From Allodiplogaster sudhausi (Eukaryota > Nematoda > Chromadorea > Rhabditida > Diplogasteridae), in assembly GCA_945643635.1 (NCBI GenBank), contig CALZFC010000072.1, positions 168,501-232,500 of the forward strand: 64,000 nt of DNA, given 5' to 3'. Below are positions 43,896 to 55,737 of this stretch, one piece after another. The stretch's first letter is position 1, and each line of letters opens with the position of its first letter. The translations under genes were made by a program, and so were the position numbers. The notes under the pieces were generated by a model. That model saw nothing but the letters and a program-made list of their open reading frames with translations, ran no database searches and was not told the DNA's origin.

Positions 43896-45069
43896 GCGAA
43901 AACTCAATTTTTTTCTTATAAGGATGATTCTGTGAATGTGTCCGGATTGAGCTTGCGAAAGCATCAGCAAAAATTCAATTACTAAACTAAAAGTTAAAGG
44001 AGTAAAATGTATCGTACTAAGCTCCCTAAAATAGCGTAAAAATAAAGAGTCAAAACATTGGACCAAACATCACTTTTTATGAAAATGATTGGACCAAAAA
44101 TCATTCCGAGATTTGCCTTTGGACCAAAAATCATTGGACCAAAGATCACTGAAAATTTGGACCAAAGATCATTGGACCAAAAATCATTGGACCAAAGATC
44201 ATGGAACCGTGGCCGATAGGGCCATTCGACTCTTGCCGTTGAGTGGCATACATATAAGACAGTGTGAATTAAAAAGTTTGGTTTTTCTCTGCAATTTTCA
44301 GTTTTGCTGTTATTTTTGGCAAGCAAATTTGCCAGTTTTCAAGCCCATTTATTATGCCATGGGAATTTGTATGATTGTCAAGAATGTCATCAAGGTTTAT
44401 TCTTCAATATTCATCATGCCAAAATCAACAGCTGTCTAAAATGGCAAAAACAACCTAACCAAAAAAAGATACGAGTCAAAAGTGTCGAGGCAAAATTACG
44501 CAAGTGTTAAACGAAGATGGCACAGAAAATGGTTGAAAAATATGTCACAGCTTCTCGAGGAGGAGTGGGCCTTTTTGCCAAAAAAAGCAGCGATATAAAT
44601 CTGCCAAGATTACCTGCCAGAGTTGATCAACTGCTAAATTTGCCAAGCCAAAATAATAGAGTGAAAAATTTGCCAAATCAGCTTGCCAATTTTGGCGGCT
44701 AGCAGAAATGGCATGGCAGTTTAAACAGGTGTCAAAAAAGTCCAGCAAATTTGATGGCTATCAAAATTGGCAAGGCATTTTTTACGGCTGTCAAAAGTGG
44801 CTCGTCATTTTAAACGACCATTAATTCTGGCTAAAGGTTGAAATTTCAACATCGGACCAATTAAAACATAGTGTAAGAAAAAATGAAGTAAGGAAAAGCA
44901 GAAAATTAATGGAATTATAATGTTAACTAAACAAAAATCGACGATAGGAATAAGTGGACTTACGAACTACAGAGAAAGCATGAATTCGAAAGAATCAATT
45001 CGCAATATGGAGACTAACTAGATTGAAGGCAAAAAATCAGGGAGGGTATGTAAAATAGACGATTCCTTT

Positions 45070-46489
45070 TTAGCCCCCACCGGTGATTATTCGGGAGATC
45101 GACTCGAAGTGCTGGCGGTAGGTCTCGGGTCGGCCGCCATGGTCTGCAAGAAAAGACATTGAGGAAGGTAAAACAAGAGAGGGTGAAGGGAGATTGAGAT
45201 TAAAGAAAAGGATAAAGAAAAAGAACAGGAGTTACGGTATGAATGGTTGAAAACGTTTCCTTTGAAATTTTGTCAGAAAAAAAGAAAGAATATCCTACAA
45301 CTTGTTTGTTCAGTTTCAGTTACGATTAAATAGGAACACTAACAACTCCACATTTTAAAGGAATTCTACTTTTAGATAGTTGAAAATAGGAAGGGAACTT
45401 AACTCACGACAACACTACAAGGAAATCACGGATGCTAACGATAGGGGGGGTTAGCCCACCCTGATATAGCAGCATTAATTTCAGTGGATTCCTTGGTTCA
45501 ATTCACTCGAAAAGACTAGATTAGATGATTCTTTTCTTCAAAGAAATTACGATACAAAGGCGCAAAATTACGGGCGCGATACCCAACAGGATAAACTTAG
45601 ACTATTAGCCTTGTACCGGCCGAAAGTCAAGCTGTGAATCATCACCTAAACGAAGGCTGCGCCGCTACAGTATGCATACCGTACAGGGAATAAAAGCCGC
45701 TGTCGAGGACCCAAAAGATTAGGGTGGGGAATGAATTATTAGGCCGGGAAACCAGGGTGGATTAGCTGTTTTTGTCTAAATGGCCTTCAATAACATGGTG
45801 GGGTAGAACATCGGGGAGGCCCAAAATAAGGTCTGTCGAAAGGACAGTACCTTTTTACCCTGATACCGTACCATGTCACTGTTTCCAACTTACATTATTG
45901 CGATGCTAACTTAGATTTTTCTAATGAAACTAAGCACTAGATAAGCAAGAATAAATTAAAAGAAGCAGCCTGTTGTATACAATGTACTTTACCAAACCTT
46001 TAAAAGAAGAAAAATACTCACAAAAGCGGAGGGCGCGGCCAGGTCCGCCGCCACCAGGACCGACCGTCATCGAAGCCGCCACCAAAGAAGAAGAGGGCCG
46101 GGGCACATCCATCCACTCCTGAATTAGATCCCCCTCATTTAAATAATATCAATAATTTTTGATACCAAGAAACAACAAAAACCGTTGGTCAGCAAAAGTG
46201 CTTTAATGAAAGGTTTTCCCCTTTAACAGTCAAGGAAAGTGCATTCCTTTCACACATCTAATCTATTCAATGTCGTGAAAAAAATAATACGGGTTGGCGA
46301 AAGAACGCCCAAAAAGCTGTATTTTAGACAATAAAAACACCAAAGGAAAATAAAATGTATATGTCGAACCTTTCTCAATTGGGAAGGAAGGCTGCAAGGG
46401 AGGAATACGAACTCCCTCAAGAGTTCGCCGTCCACTCGATGCCCCCGAGGACTCCCGTCCACTTTATCGAACAGGACACGTTGCTCGTG
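45070..46489 (-). CDS. last three exons of an unidentified gene
   Basis: Exon 46489..46370 (TTTCAG acceptor, GTTCGA donor, phase 0) has HEQRVLFDKVDGSPRGHRVD. Exon 46118..46022 (ATTCAG acceptor, consensus GTGAGT donor) reads EWMDVPRPSSS, then a glycine/proline run GPGGGGPGRALRF, ending in phase 1. Exon 45143..45070 (TTGCAG acceptor) completes the codon and reads HGGRPETYRQHFESISRI, then ITGGG and TAA. The phase fit across three good junctions argues for a real gene. I do not recognise the family. Two candidate upstream exons at 46.98-47.05 and 47.38-47.46 kb lie in a direct repeat of about 390 bp. It sits inside the 6-kb element. Confidence 0.5.
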
Positions 46490-46639
46490 CTGAAATAAGA
46501 AAAGTTTATAAGAGATACCGACAAAAAAGAAACTAATTGTGCGGGGGGGGGGGTGAATTAAAATGAACCAGTTTAAGCATTATCGACTACCGTAATCTCA
46601 ATGAGTACGGTACAAGAATTCTCTATGAAGTGGTTTCTT

Positions 46640-47470
46640 ATGTCAATAAATTGATCTTTTTTAAATAAATAAAACTACGCTCCTACTACATTACGCTAAT
46701 TTTAAAGCAAATTATGAAACGGATTAAAGGAGAACCGAAAAATAAAAACAAAAGTTTCGCTCCGACATTAATCGGCTAAAAGGAAAATCATGTTAAAACT
46801 ATTCCCAAAAAAATGCATTATCAAATGAATCTTTAAGAAAGATTACCTTGATTTTATCCTTAAAAAAAGTTGGATTTTAATATTATGTGAAGTTAAAAAA
46901 GATCAAAAGACCTACTCCGTTTTAAAACAAAACTAAACACCTGTAATGCTAGACAAATAAATATAAAGCCAAAAAGTGATGTCTAACCATTAGAAGTCGC
47001 ATCCCTAGGCGCCGGCGGAAGAGTCCTCCCGTGGCTTCCGCATAGTCGCCACTACAAAAAAGTTTAAATTGAATCGAATATCTTTAAAAAAAGGATAAAA
47101 GAAAAGAACTTCATTCGATTTCCCACTATACAATACGCATACTCAAACTAATGGAAGTATAATCTGAAAGCTATTCCAAAAAGAATGCATTCTCGAATAA
47201 ACCGTTAAGAAAGATTTCCTTTATTTTTATTCTAAAACAACTACCGGATTTCATTACAGTGAAAAAACAAACTTAAGAACAAAATGCCTACGAAATTTTC
47301 GATTAAACAAAACACTTCGAATACCAAACAGTTAAATAAATAATAAATAAACCTAAAACGTAATTTCGAACCGTTAGAGATGGCATCGACCCTGGCGCCC
47401 GTAGTCGTTGCCGCCCTGGTGCTTCATTTCGATGCCGTTGCGTGGATGGCGGGACTACAATCGCAAGAAA
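46640..47470. repeat. direct repeat of about 390 bp (two diverged units)
   Basis: 46800-47060 and 47160-47460 align in order (AATGCATT..., AAGAAAGAT..., GGCGCC near the end, and the CCGTTAGA/CCATTAGA junction). Each ends with an exon-like GC-rich block after TTTGTAG (minus sense). Confidence 0.55.
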
Positions 47471-47589
47471 AACATAGAAGCAAATATTCGTCGTCAAACA
47501 TTAAACAAATGAAAAGAATACTTGCAGAAAACCTAACAGCAATCCAAAAAGCTACAGCTTTACCGAGAATTTCGAAACGCGACAATTAA

Positions 47590-48900
47590 TTTTTTGCACG
47601 GTGCACGCTGTAGTACGGCGCACCTAATGATATGGTGCTTAATTTCAATGCGACCATTCGTGATTATTTGCATGGTTCACGTAATTTTTAATCAGGTGAA
47701 CCGTGCAGAAATGTAAAATTACATATAACTATTCAAAAATGGTCCCATTCACCGTGCAATTAAGAACAATGACATTACGTGCATCGTACGAGGTGCATAG
47801 TGCAAAATGAGAACCTGTACGCGTTGCGGTCGCGTCGCAGCTCTCATAACTGCCGAATAAAACTTATTCAGTGCTAAACGAGATTACATGTTTATCTTGT
47901 TGTTTCTGCCTTTCCTTTTTGCTTGAATTGTTGTTCATGTGATTAATTTACACTTTAAGAGAAGATGTACGCTTGGCGCCCCTTCCAACATCGGCGCCGC
48001 GGAATCCTGGCGCGGCATCGGCGAGATATTGGCGGCCACCCCGAAGCACCACTTTGAGGTTTTGGCATCGTCTTTGATATTTGTTTATTTTCTGGTCATT
48101 TTGCTTTATAGGATTAGCGAACTGATTTTGTCGCGTTCAATTTTTTGATTTATGATTAGGTCATTTCTCAGGGCAGAAGTTTTTGCTCGTTAGAATTATT
48201 CTTTTGAGCAAGTTGAATCTTCTGCAGTTTTCGTTTTTATTCTAGTTATCCTGTTCTTAATCTTCGAGCACGGTACTTTTTTTCAATTTCGCCTGCAAAA
48301 ATTAGTCCAAAATTAACAATGCGAAGAGCTCAACAACCTATGCCATGTTTTAAATTTTTCATATATTTCCTTAAAATGAAATTGAGCATAGAGTTGTTAC
48401 TTGTTAATGTTATACGACGGTAGACATATCATTAAATAGAGAATCGCGAGCTCTTTGAACTGCATTCAAACACTTTTTCCAAAAAAAAATTTTACACCCA
48501 AAAACCGACCACTAATATTTTGACGGCGCAAATATTTTTTTATGTCGATTTAAATTTTTTTCCCTGAAATTCAACAGTTCGGGGGCTTTTAGTTACAGAG
48601 ATGACGAACATTCCATTCAATTCTTATCGTGATGTTTTATAATTTTCTCAGAATTACGGTGTGTATGCGGTAGATGGCCATTTTCCTCTAAAATAAGTGT
48701 AAATCATTTCCTTTTTGTTATTTAGAATGGAGAACACGAATCTAGTGTTAATATTTCATGTTGTATTTCATTTCTAACAAAACAGCAATGATATCATATA
48801 CACATTGTATGGAGCTACAAGGCCATATACCGTATACTTACCATAACTCGGGAAAATAGCATCATGATAATCGCAGACACATCTTTTAACATTATTTAGT
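47590..48900. other. no secure gene; inverted repeats at 47.6-47.8 kb
   Basis: Loose inverted words CACGGTGCACG/CGTGCA around 47600-47790. 47,981-48,058 (+) has a short open piece (RGIGEILAATPKHHFE) before GAG|GTTTTG, resembling by nucleotide the start of the exon at 45.1 kb in inverse order. Confidence 0.4.
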
Positions 48901-49175
48901 GTTCTTGTTTCAGATTAGATGTCAAGCTGGCCCGTGCAAGGCAAGCATGTGCAGTGGGAGTGCCGCCGGAGATGGACGACCGCGTCCAGTTTAAACAGTT
49001 TTGTTTTATTATTGTTTTCAATTATCTATTATAATTTTAATTTTTTTTATGTTAAATAGAATTGATATTTTATAAGGATGGAAAATCTTTCATTAATATC
49101 CACTTGTTGGCCAACAGTTTTTTTTCAGTTTTGCCAACAATTATTGACATGTAAATGAAAGAGAATCTAATTCAG

Positions 49176-49275
49176 GAGGTGATGGTGGAGCCGCCGGTCG
49201 TCGCAGTGGTTTCTTTGGTGGCGAAGTCGATGATGGTTCTGGCAGCGGGCTACGGCCCTCCTCCTTCGTGAATCT
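49176..49275 (+). pseudogene. glycine-rich exon related to 46.02-46.12 kb, inverted
   Basis: After AATCTAATTCAG the sequence GGTGGAGCC...TTCTTTGGTGGCG...GATGATGGT matches the minus-strand exon 46118..46022 over about 80 bases, including the same acceptor context GATCTAATTCAG. Plus-strand reading is glycine-rich (RRSGFFGGEVDDGSGSG). Confidence 0.5.
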
Positions 49276-49653
49276 TGCGTCCCCAGGGATTCTCAGTGAT
49301 CAAGTCACACGAGGCCATGCATCTCGAAGCTGGAAGAGTTACCTATTCCAGTGATGATGGCCAGTCTAGTGGCTGGTATGTTAACCTTGCTAGCATTTAT
49401 CAACTGAGTTCTAGAATGTTGTGATGACTGTTATACTGTAGAAACAGCCATGTTTCATGACTGATCTAAATATATTTTTTTATTGTTTCCTATTTGTTAT
49501 ATAAGGATGCATATGTGAATTTAGTGATGTGAGGAGGGCTAAATCCTATTTTAGTAGGAATGTTGTGCTATGAGCCTTTTTTGGGGTAAAAAAAAGGATT
49601 TGCCTTTTTTAACGGCCGTCAAAACAGCCAGCCATTATTTATAGCCGTTAAAA

Positions 49654-49755
49654 TTGGCTTGCCACTTTTGAAGGGTCAAAAATTTGGCTTGCCACTTTTG
49701 AAGGGTCAAAAATTTGGCTTGCCACTTTTAAAGGGTCAAAAATTTGGCTTGCCAT
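49654..49755 (+). repeat. 30-bp tandem repeat, about 3.4 units
   Basis: Units beginning TTTGGCTTGCCACTTTTGAA in the TTGCC-rich right end of the 6-kb element. Confidence 0.85.
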
Positions 49756-50314
49756 TTTTGATGCCCGCTGAATTTGCCAAGTTGCCATTTTTGACGGCTG
49801 TCAAAATTGCCAAGTTGCTCGGCCGACAGCCGCTTCCTCGTGGCACGTTTAACAGCTGTTAAAAATGTCAAATCCTTTTGCCAATTCTGATAGCTGTTTA
49901 TTTTGGCTGTGACATTTTTTATAAGTGAAGAATTTGCCAAAACCCTTGAAATTTTGAACATATGCAAATTGCGCCATGGAAAATTTGGAGGCCGTCAAAT
50001 TTGGCATGTTATTAATCCACTTTTAAAGACCTCTATTTTTGCCACGCCAAATTGTTGTCCTGTTAAATATGCCGAAGCCGGGTTGTCAATAATTAGGGCA
50101 CATTTCTGTGGCTCAGCCATTTTCTTCGCTTGTACATTGTGCCCGTCATTTTATTAACCGTCTTATTTGTCATGACAAGTTTGAATCAATGAATAAAATA
50201 CTGCCACATTTGCTTGTGTGTTTCACCTGGCAAATTTGGCAAAAATAACAGCTTAATCGAAAAATGCAGAGAAAAACCAAACTTTTTAATTCACACTGTC
50301 TTATATGGTATGCG

Positions 50315-50714
50315 CAACCAACATTGGCCGGATTTTGTGGAACACATAGACTCACCTGCCCGTCGGGCAGACCACAAGTTTCTTTGGAGAGAGGTAAGAG
50401 GTTAGAGGAGCACCGCTTCTGTGGATTGCAAACACCGTATACTTTTTAGTTATCGGGCCGCTAATCGTTGTAGGAGTTTTTCTCTTATGATCTCCTTTAA
50501 ATAAAAGATGCAATGGGTTATAAAGTCAGCACGCAGAAATGAGCGTCATAGTTATGTAATTCTTTGTTAAGTGCCATCAATTAATGCTCGTAATTGCTCA
50601 TGGTCAAAGAATTCACTGATAGATCCAAAGTAAAGTGACGGGAATATATGTTTGGGAACAAAATGCGGCAAAAATTAAAATTCGAAAGCAATCAAGTTAT
50701 AAAATTTTGCGAAA
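50315..50714. other. no gene seen
   Basis: Sequence between the 6-kb element and the 3' end of SDDS-2TM copy 8; the final 80 bases are the family's common 3' flank. Confidence 0.5.
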
Positions 50715-52154
50715 CTATTCAAAGAGTCGGGGCACCGAGAGAAAGATGGCCTTGGATGACATCACAAGGAAGATAAAGAAGGTGATGGGGCAGACGCTGC
50801 CGAAGACAATCCGCGCTACTTGCACTGTCTTTCTCACCCGTTCCATCTGGAGAGGGCGAGAGAAAGGGTGGAGAGATAGTGTGAAGAGAAGTAAGGGAGA
50901 GGAGGTAGAAAGAGAAAGAGAGAGACAAAGAGAAAGAGAGGAAGAGTTAAAAGAGAGAGAGAGAGAGAGGATAGAGAAGTATGAGAGAAATAGAGAGAAA
51001 GAAAGAGAGAAGCGGAGCAAGGTGCCGAACCTCTTCTTGCACTTCGAAGTACTTCTTAAGCTGGTCAGGCCGAAGGAGGACGCGATTCAGCTTCAGCTTC
51101 TCCTGAAGAGAAGAAAGATTCTTGTCTGGAGACCGGGAGCAGTGACCGAGATGTGGTCCGTGACATATAAATTGCTGTTATTTTTCATCATAATGAATAT
51201 TCTTTCTCTAACCTTTAATTTTTTTATTCAAAAAAATTTCTTCCAAAATCCACGTACCGGAAAAGCCACATCCTCTTCTTCGGCGCGTTCAGTGCTGCGT
51301 GTTGCCGTGTCCAAAGTGAGAGCCGCGTGGGGGCGGAGCTTCCGAAGTGCCTCCTCCTCCTCTGCCGACGGAACGATGCTCTCTTCGTGGCTGACTGGAG
51401 GAGGCAGCGACTGGGTGACGATTTTTTCGGAGTCTGAAAAATAAACTTAAATGCTATCTAACTATAAATGAATTAACAGTTTAATAAATAAATACTGCCT
51501 ATAGTATAATAAATAGTGCGATAAATATGCAATTTAATTAGCTAGATAGTAATTAAACGAGGTATCCGGGGAATAATTAACCTATGTTTTCTTCGATGTT
51601 GATAAGTTTATCTTGGACATTGTAAAACATCTATCCTGAATGTTTGAGCGATTTTATTTCATTACATTCTGAGCAAAAGTAACGTGAAATCTGTCGGGTA
51701 GAGAATTAGCTACGGTAAATCAGAGCGCGCGCATTTAAAGTGGTTCTCTAGCGCAACTGTATAATTATTCACCGGATACTTCCTTTAAACTCATATATTT
51801 ATATAAATCGTACATGTCGCCGGATGGAAGGCAATCGCCAAAAAGAGAGTCGATAAGAAAAGCAGAAGTAGAAGCATGTAGAAGAGGACGGCGGAGACGT
51901 CTCGCCGGCGCATCATTTTACGCGTCGCGGTCATGTCACGCGTCGCGGTCTTGTCACGCGTCGCGGTCTTGTCACGCGTCGCGGTCTGGAACTAAGAATA
52001 CACGATATTAACTGAATGTCTGAAGTATCTAAATATATTATTCGCTGACTTTTGAAAAGATGCGAATATCGACTGGCTCGTTTAAGTCCGAGCCTTGCGT
52101 GACGATGCCATCAAAGTAGCTGTCGTCGCTACTGCAGCTTGCCGGGTTGGACAT
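50715..52154 (-). CDS. SDDS-2TM family copy 8 (intact, no exon B)
   Basis: Exons A 52154..52050 (MSNPASCSSDDSYFDG, 35 codons), C 51991..51814 (four TATRDK/TATRDM units, then AVLFYMLLLLLFLSTLFLAIAF), D 51433..51258 (SHEESIVPSAEEEEALRKL), E 51102..51031 (LKLNRVLLRPDQLKKYFEV), F 50846..50715 (MERVRKTVQVARI, then ITFFIFLVMSSKAIFLS, TAG). All junction phases agree, giving about 220 residues: a polar acidic N-terminus, a basic repeat, a first membrane segment, an acidic/proline loop and a C-terminal membrane segment. The E-F intron is TC-rich in sense. It is head-to-head with copy 9 across a foldback; the two A exons are nearly identical. Confidence 0.75.
51921..51989 (-). repeat. 18-bp coding repeat in exon C (TATRDK)
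   Basis: Four consecutive units of ACCGCGACGCGTGACAAG or a close variant in copy 8. Copies 2, 3, 4, 6, 7, 9 and 10 have one to three units at the same place. Confidence 0.85.
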
Positions 52155-52250
52155 TCTAGACAAAATATAGATATTTATGAGCAAACAGAAAAAAAACATA
52201 TATACATTTATGTATGTATGTATGTATGCTATTGGTTAATTTTTTATTTA

Positions 52251-52911
52251 TGGATCCCTTAACATGGGTAATATATTGCAATATTACAACAACAAAAAAA
52301 CTATGCTAAGGAATAAGGCAAGCAGTAAACGCTCGATCCGATGAAGGGATTGAATGAAAGGTGCGCAGAGGAAGCGGAGCAGAGCAGAGCCGAGTCGGGA
52401 CTGCCAGCTGTTGTGAGGCGTTTCGACAGGGAGAAAGAGACAGAGAGCGAGAGAAAGAGAGAGAGAGAGAAAGAGACAGATAAAGAGGCAGAGAGAGAGG
52501 AAGAGAGAGAGAGAAAGAGACAGATAAAGAGACAGCGAGAGAAAGGGAGAGAGAGAGAGAGAGAGAGAAAAAGAGCTTCTCTCGCACTTTTTATCTCACT
52601 TCTATCTTCCATATCCTTTCTCCCCTCTAGCCATCCCCTTCTCTTTCTCAATCTCTTTCTTTCTCATTCTCTCACCCTCTCTCTCTCTCTCTTTCTCTCT
52701 CTGTCTCTTTCTCGCTGTCGTAACGCCTCACAACAGCCGCACAATAGCCGGCAGTCCCGAACCCCCTCTGCTCTGCTCCGCTTACTCTGCGCACCATTCA
52801 TTCAATCCCCTCTGCAGGTTCGTCGGATTGAGCGCTTACTGTTTACCCTATTCCTTACCATAGTTTTTTGTTGTTGTAATATTTCAATATATTACCCTTG
52901 TTAATGGATGC
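52251..52911. repeat. foldback palindrome between divergent copies 8 and 9
   Basis: Left arm from TGGATCCCTTAACATGGG to about 52440 and right arm from about 52720 to TTAATGGATGCA are inverted copies over roughly 180 bp; the centre is GA-rich then TC-rich. Start codons lie 97 bp and 88 bp outside the ends. Confidence 0.88.
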
Positions 52912-52998
52912 ATCAATAAAAAATTTAACAATACATACTTATAAATATATATATATTTTTTTTAATGTTTGCTCATAAATATCTATATTCTGTCTAGA

Positions 52999-55110
52999 AT
53001 GTCCAATCCGGCAAGCTGCAGTAGCGACGACAGCTACTTTGATGGCGTCGTCACGCAAGGCTCGGACTTGAACGAGCCAGTCGATACTCGCTTCGTTTCA
53101 AACGTCGGACACAAGAAGATCATAAATACTTTTTTATATAAAATTATTAACAAGAAATATAGATCGTCGTTTTTATCCATCATCTCTTATTTCAATATCT
53201 CTCCGTTTTAAATTTAACTGTTGTTTCTTTTTTTAAATAATTTTTACCACGTATTTTAGATAACTGCATTTTCCACCTCATAAATTGACTGATTCATTTT
53301 GCCACTTAAGATATCTAGTTACCATAGCACTTCTTTCCAGCCACATAAATTAGACAGCGTCGGACTTTCAACGACAGACGACTCCGAGTTCACATCGGTG
53401 CACACGACAGATGTTCGCCAGTTTTTATATTTATACGTTTTTTTTTATTTCTATTTATTTTATTTATATTTACATTTATTTTTAGAAACATGAAATCGCT
53501 CCGGGACAGTCGAAATGGATTCTCTCGATAAAGAAGATACTCCACTTCGTTCTCACGTTCGAGTTCGCACTGACGGTGACTTCAGGGCTAACGATGAATG
53601 TTTCGCGACTCTGGGATTCGTGGAATTTGACGCCTCGCAAGAAGACCGCGACGCGTGACAAAACCGCGACGCGTCAATTATGGCGAGTTCCCGCCGCGCT
53701 CTTCTATTCCGCTGTGCTCTTCTACTTGCTCCTGCTGTCCGAACCGCGTTCCGTGCCAATTGCCTTCTTTAGGGCGACAGGTATGTTTTATATAAATGCA
53801 ACAGTTAAGATATAAGCTTGCTAAATAATTTGCATATTTATTACATTGTACACATTATTTCTTTATAAGTGAGTAGTCATTTGAGTTAGTTTACTTCTCA
53901 GACTCCGACAATTTCGTCATCCAGTCGCTGCCTCCTCCAGTCAGCCACGAAGAGAGCATCGTTCCGTCGGCAGAGGAGGAGGAGGCACTTCGGAAGCTCC
54001 GCCCCCACGCGGCTCTCACTTCAGACACGGCAACACGCAGCGCTGAACGCGCCGCCGACGAGGAGCTCACATTTCCGGTACGTGGAGTTCACAAGAATTG
54101 TTTTTAGGAAAATAATATAAAAAATTTAATGTTCAACAAGGGATATAAATTGATTGTGATGAAAAATAACAGCAATTTAAAAATAACACGCTTATTGGGC
54201 GCAATGAAAATGGCACTACCGGTCCAACAATTTATGTGCATATGGCGCTTATTGGGCGCAATGAAAATGGCACTACCGGTCCAACATTTATAGCTTATAA
54301 CAAAACATTTTAGACTTCAAAGATTATTGAAAGGGGTTAAGCTTGTAGCAAATTTCACGCTCTTTCTTATGGTGTATGTTTGGATGCGCGAAAATGATAA
54401 TAAACTGCTGTTTTGTTCTGCCGCTCCGAGATAATCGATCAGGAAACTTCAGCGCATCCTAAGTTTTCTAACTCCAATAGTCCATTCGAAAGCTCTTTTC
54501 AAGCTATATACAGCTGTATAGGTTTGGTTGGTGAAAAATGAGAAACACGTTTTCTGAGCTCCCTCAAACGTTTAATTCTGTAAAAAATTGAAAATTAGAC
54601 ATTTTCAAGTTTTTCTTTTTTCGTTGTTCAGATCAATATCTTGGCTATTAAAATGCATAATTTCATTTCTATATCTCAAAAACGTGCGGCGCAGTGACCT
54701 CAGACGTGCATCCAACTCACCTCCCAGCGCGGCGAGCCAAATAATTCAAGCCCTCATAGCGAACGAAAGAGTAATTTTCTGATGATTAGACCACTTCCAG
54801 TCGATTCCTCATAGCAGAAAACACCTATAAGAAACTTTTGAACAAAATCCAAGCCGGTCGATTTTGGCCGGGTCCCCGACCATTTTGAAACTCTCGCAAA
54901 TCGCGTCATATGTACATGTCGCGGACTAAAACCACAGTCACGACGCCCGGATCTTTCTTCTCTTCAGGAAAAGCCGAAGCTGCTGCCTGATCACCTTGAG
55001 AAGATGCACGTGTTCGAGGTGCAAGAGGAGGTTGGGCGCCTTGATCCGCTTCTCTCTTTCTTTCTCATCTCTCTCCCTCTCTCATTTCTCTCTCGCTTAC
55101 ACACTTATAT

Positions 55111-55155
<45 letters not shown>

Positions 55156-55353
55156 ATTCGTTTTCTCTGTTCTACTCTTCTTCCCTGTCTCGCTCTGTAT
55201 ATTTATTTATCGTATATGAAATTAATATTTCATTCTGACAGCACAGATGTATGCTAGAAAAAAATGTGTCGTTCGTGTAAATGCTACTACAGAGAAACGC
55301 AAATGATATCTTTCTTTCTATTTCTCTCTTTCTCTTTCTCTCATTCTATCTTT

Positions 55354-55387
<34 letters not shown>

Positions 55388-55661
55388 TTCGCTTTCTACC
55401 TCATCTATCTCATTTCTCTTCGCACGATCTCTCTACCACCAACCTTTTCCCCGCCAACTTCAGATGGACCGCGTTATGGAGCACAGGAGAAAGGCACTGC
55501 AAGGGTCGCTGGCTCTCTTCGAACACATGCTCTTCCTCTACGTCTTTCTCGTCATCGTGGTGTCATCCTTTTCCGCCCAACTCATTGCACGGTTTCGTTT
55601 CGTACCATTTTGTGAACTTGAATCTTGTCGCAATTTGTTTTCTTCGAATTGCAATTGTTGA
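52999..55661 (+). CDS. SDDS-2TM family copy 9 (all six exons)
   Basis: Exons A 52999-53103, B 53341-53412 (PHKLDSVGLSTTDD), C 53486-53780 (98 codons, longest form: KHEIAPGQSKW, then a first hydrophobic patch FVLTFEFALTVTSGL, TATRDKTATRQLW, then LFYSAVLFYLLLLS), D 53902-54077, E 54968-55030 (21 codons), F 55464-55661 (MDRVMEHRRKALQ, then FLYVFLVIVVSSFSAQL). The stop after F is lost (CACGG in place of CATAG), adding about 18 residues. Phases agree throughout, giving about 302 residues. The D-E intron carries an insert of about 735 bp at 54181-54915. Unknown function; likely a membrane protein with two to three hydrophobic segments. Confidence 0.72.
54181..54915. mobile_element. insertion in the D-E intron of copy 9
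   Basis: Other copies pass directly from AACAGCAATTTAAA to the GGACTAAAACCACGGTCAC block; here about 735 bp intervene. It begins with two copies of a 40-bp unit, 57 bp apart (54190-54229, 54247-54286). No open frame of note, no clear terminal repeats. Confidence 0.55.
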
Positions 55662-55737
55662 CGCCATTTTGAACCCAAAGACATTTTCAAGCTACTTTAC
55701 TTTGAATGCCGTATCTGTCATCTATATTCGTTCTAGA

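Larger units (their letters stand above)
42049..44203. mobile_element. 2.2-kb inverted-repeat element with TTGGTCCAA subterminal words
   Basis: Left arm 42049-42160 and right arm 44055-44203 are inverted copies: GATCTTTGGTCCAATG, then GGCAAATCTCGGAATG, then CATTTTCATAAAAAGTGATG in mirrored order. The right arm has extra TTGGTCCAA units. No transposase is recognisable inside. An open frame at 43084-43419 (+) has no domain I know. Confidence 0.75.
44250..50313. mobile_element. 6-kb element or inverted duplication with GGCAA/TTGCC ends
   Basis: 44250-44335 (CATATAAGACAGTGTGAATTA, then AAAGTTTGGTTTTTCTCTGCA) recurs inverted at 50228-50313. Inside each end lies 500-700 bp dense in TTGCCA/TGGCAA words (44320-44850, 49600-50120). 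The interior holds a minus-strand gene (45.07-46.49 kb) and, in the right half, a plus-strand glycine-rich piece related to one of its exons. Confidence 0.6.

Noticed and set aside
42031..44225. CRISPR-like reading of the spaced TTGGTCCAA words
   Set aside because: Spacing is irregular, units are 9 bp, and the arrays are inverted at two ends; this is a eukaryotic inverted-repeat element.
49659..49862. Open frame with repeated LLKGQKFGLP
   Set aside because: Produced by the 30-bp tandem repeat in the TTGCC-rich element end.
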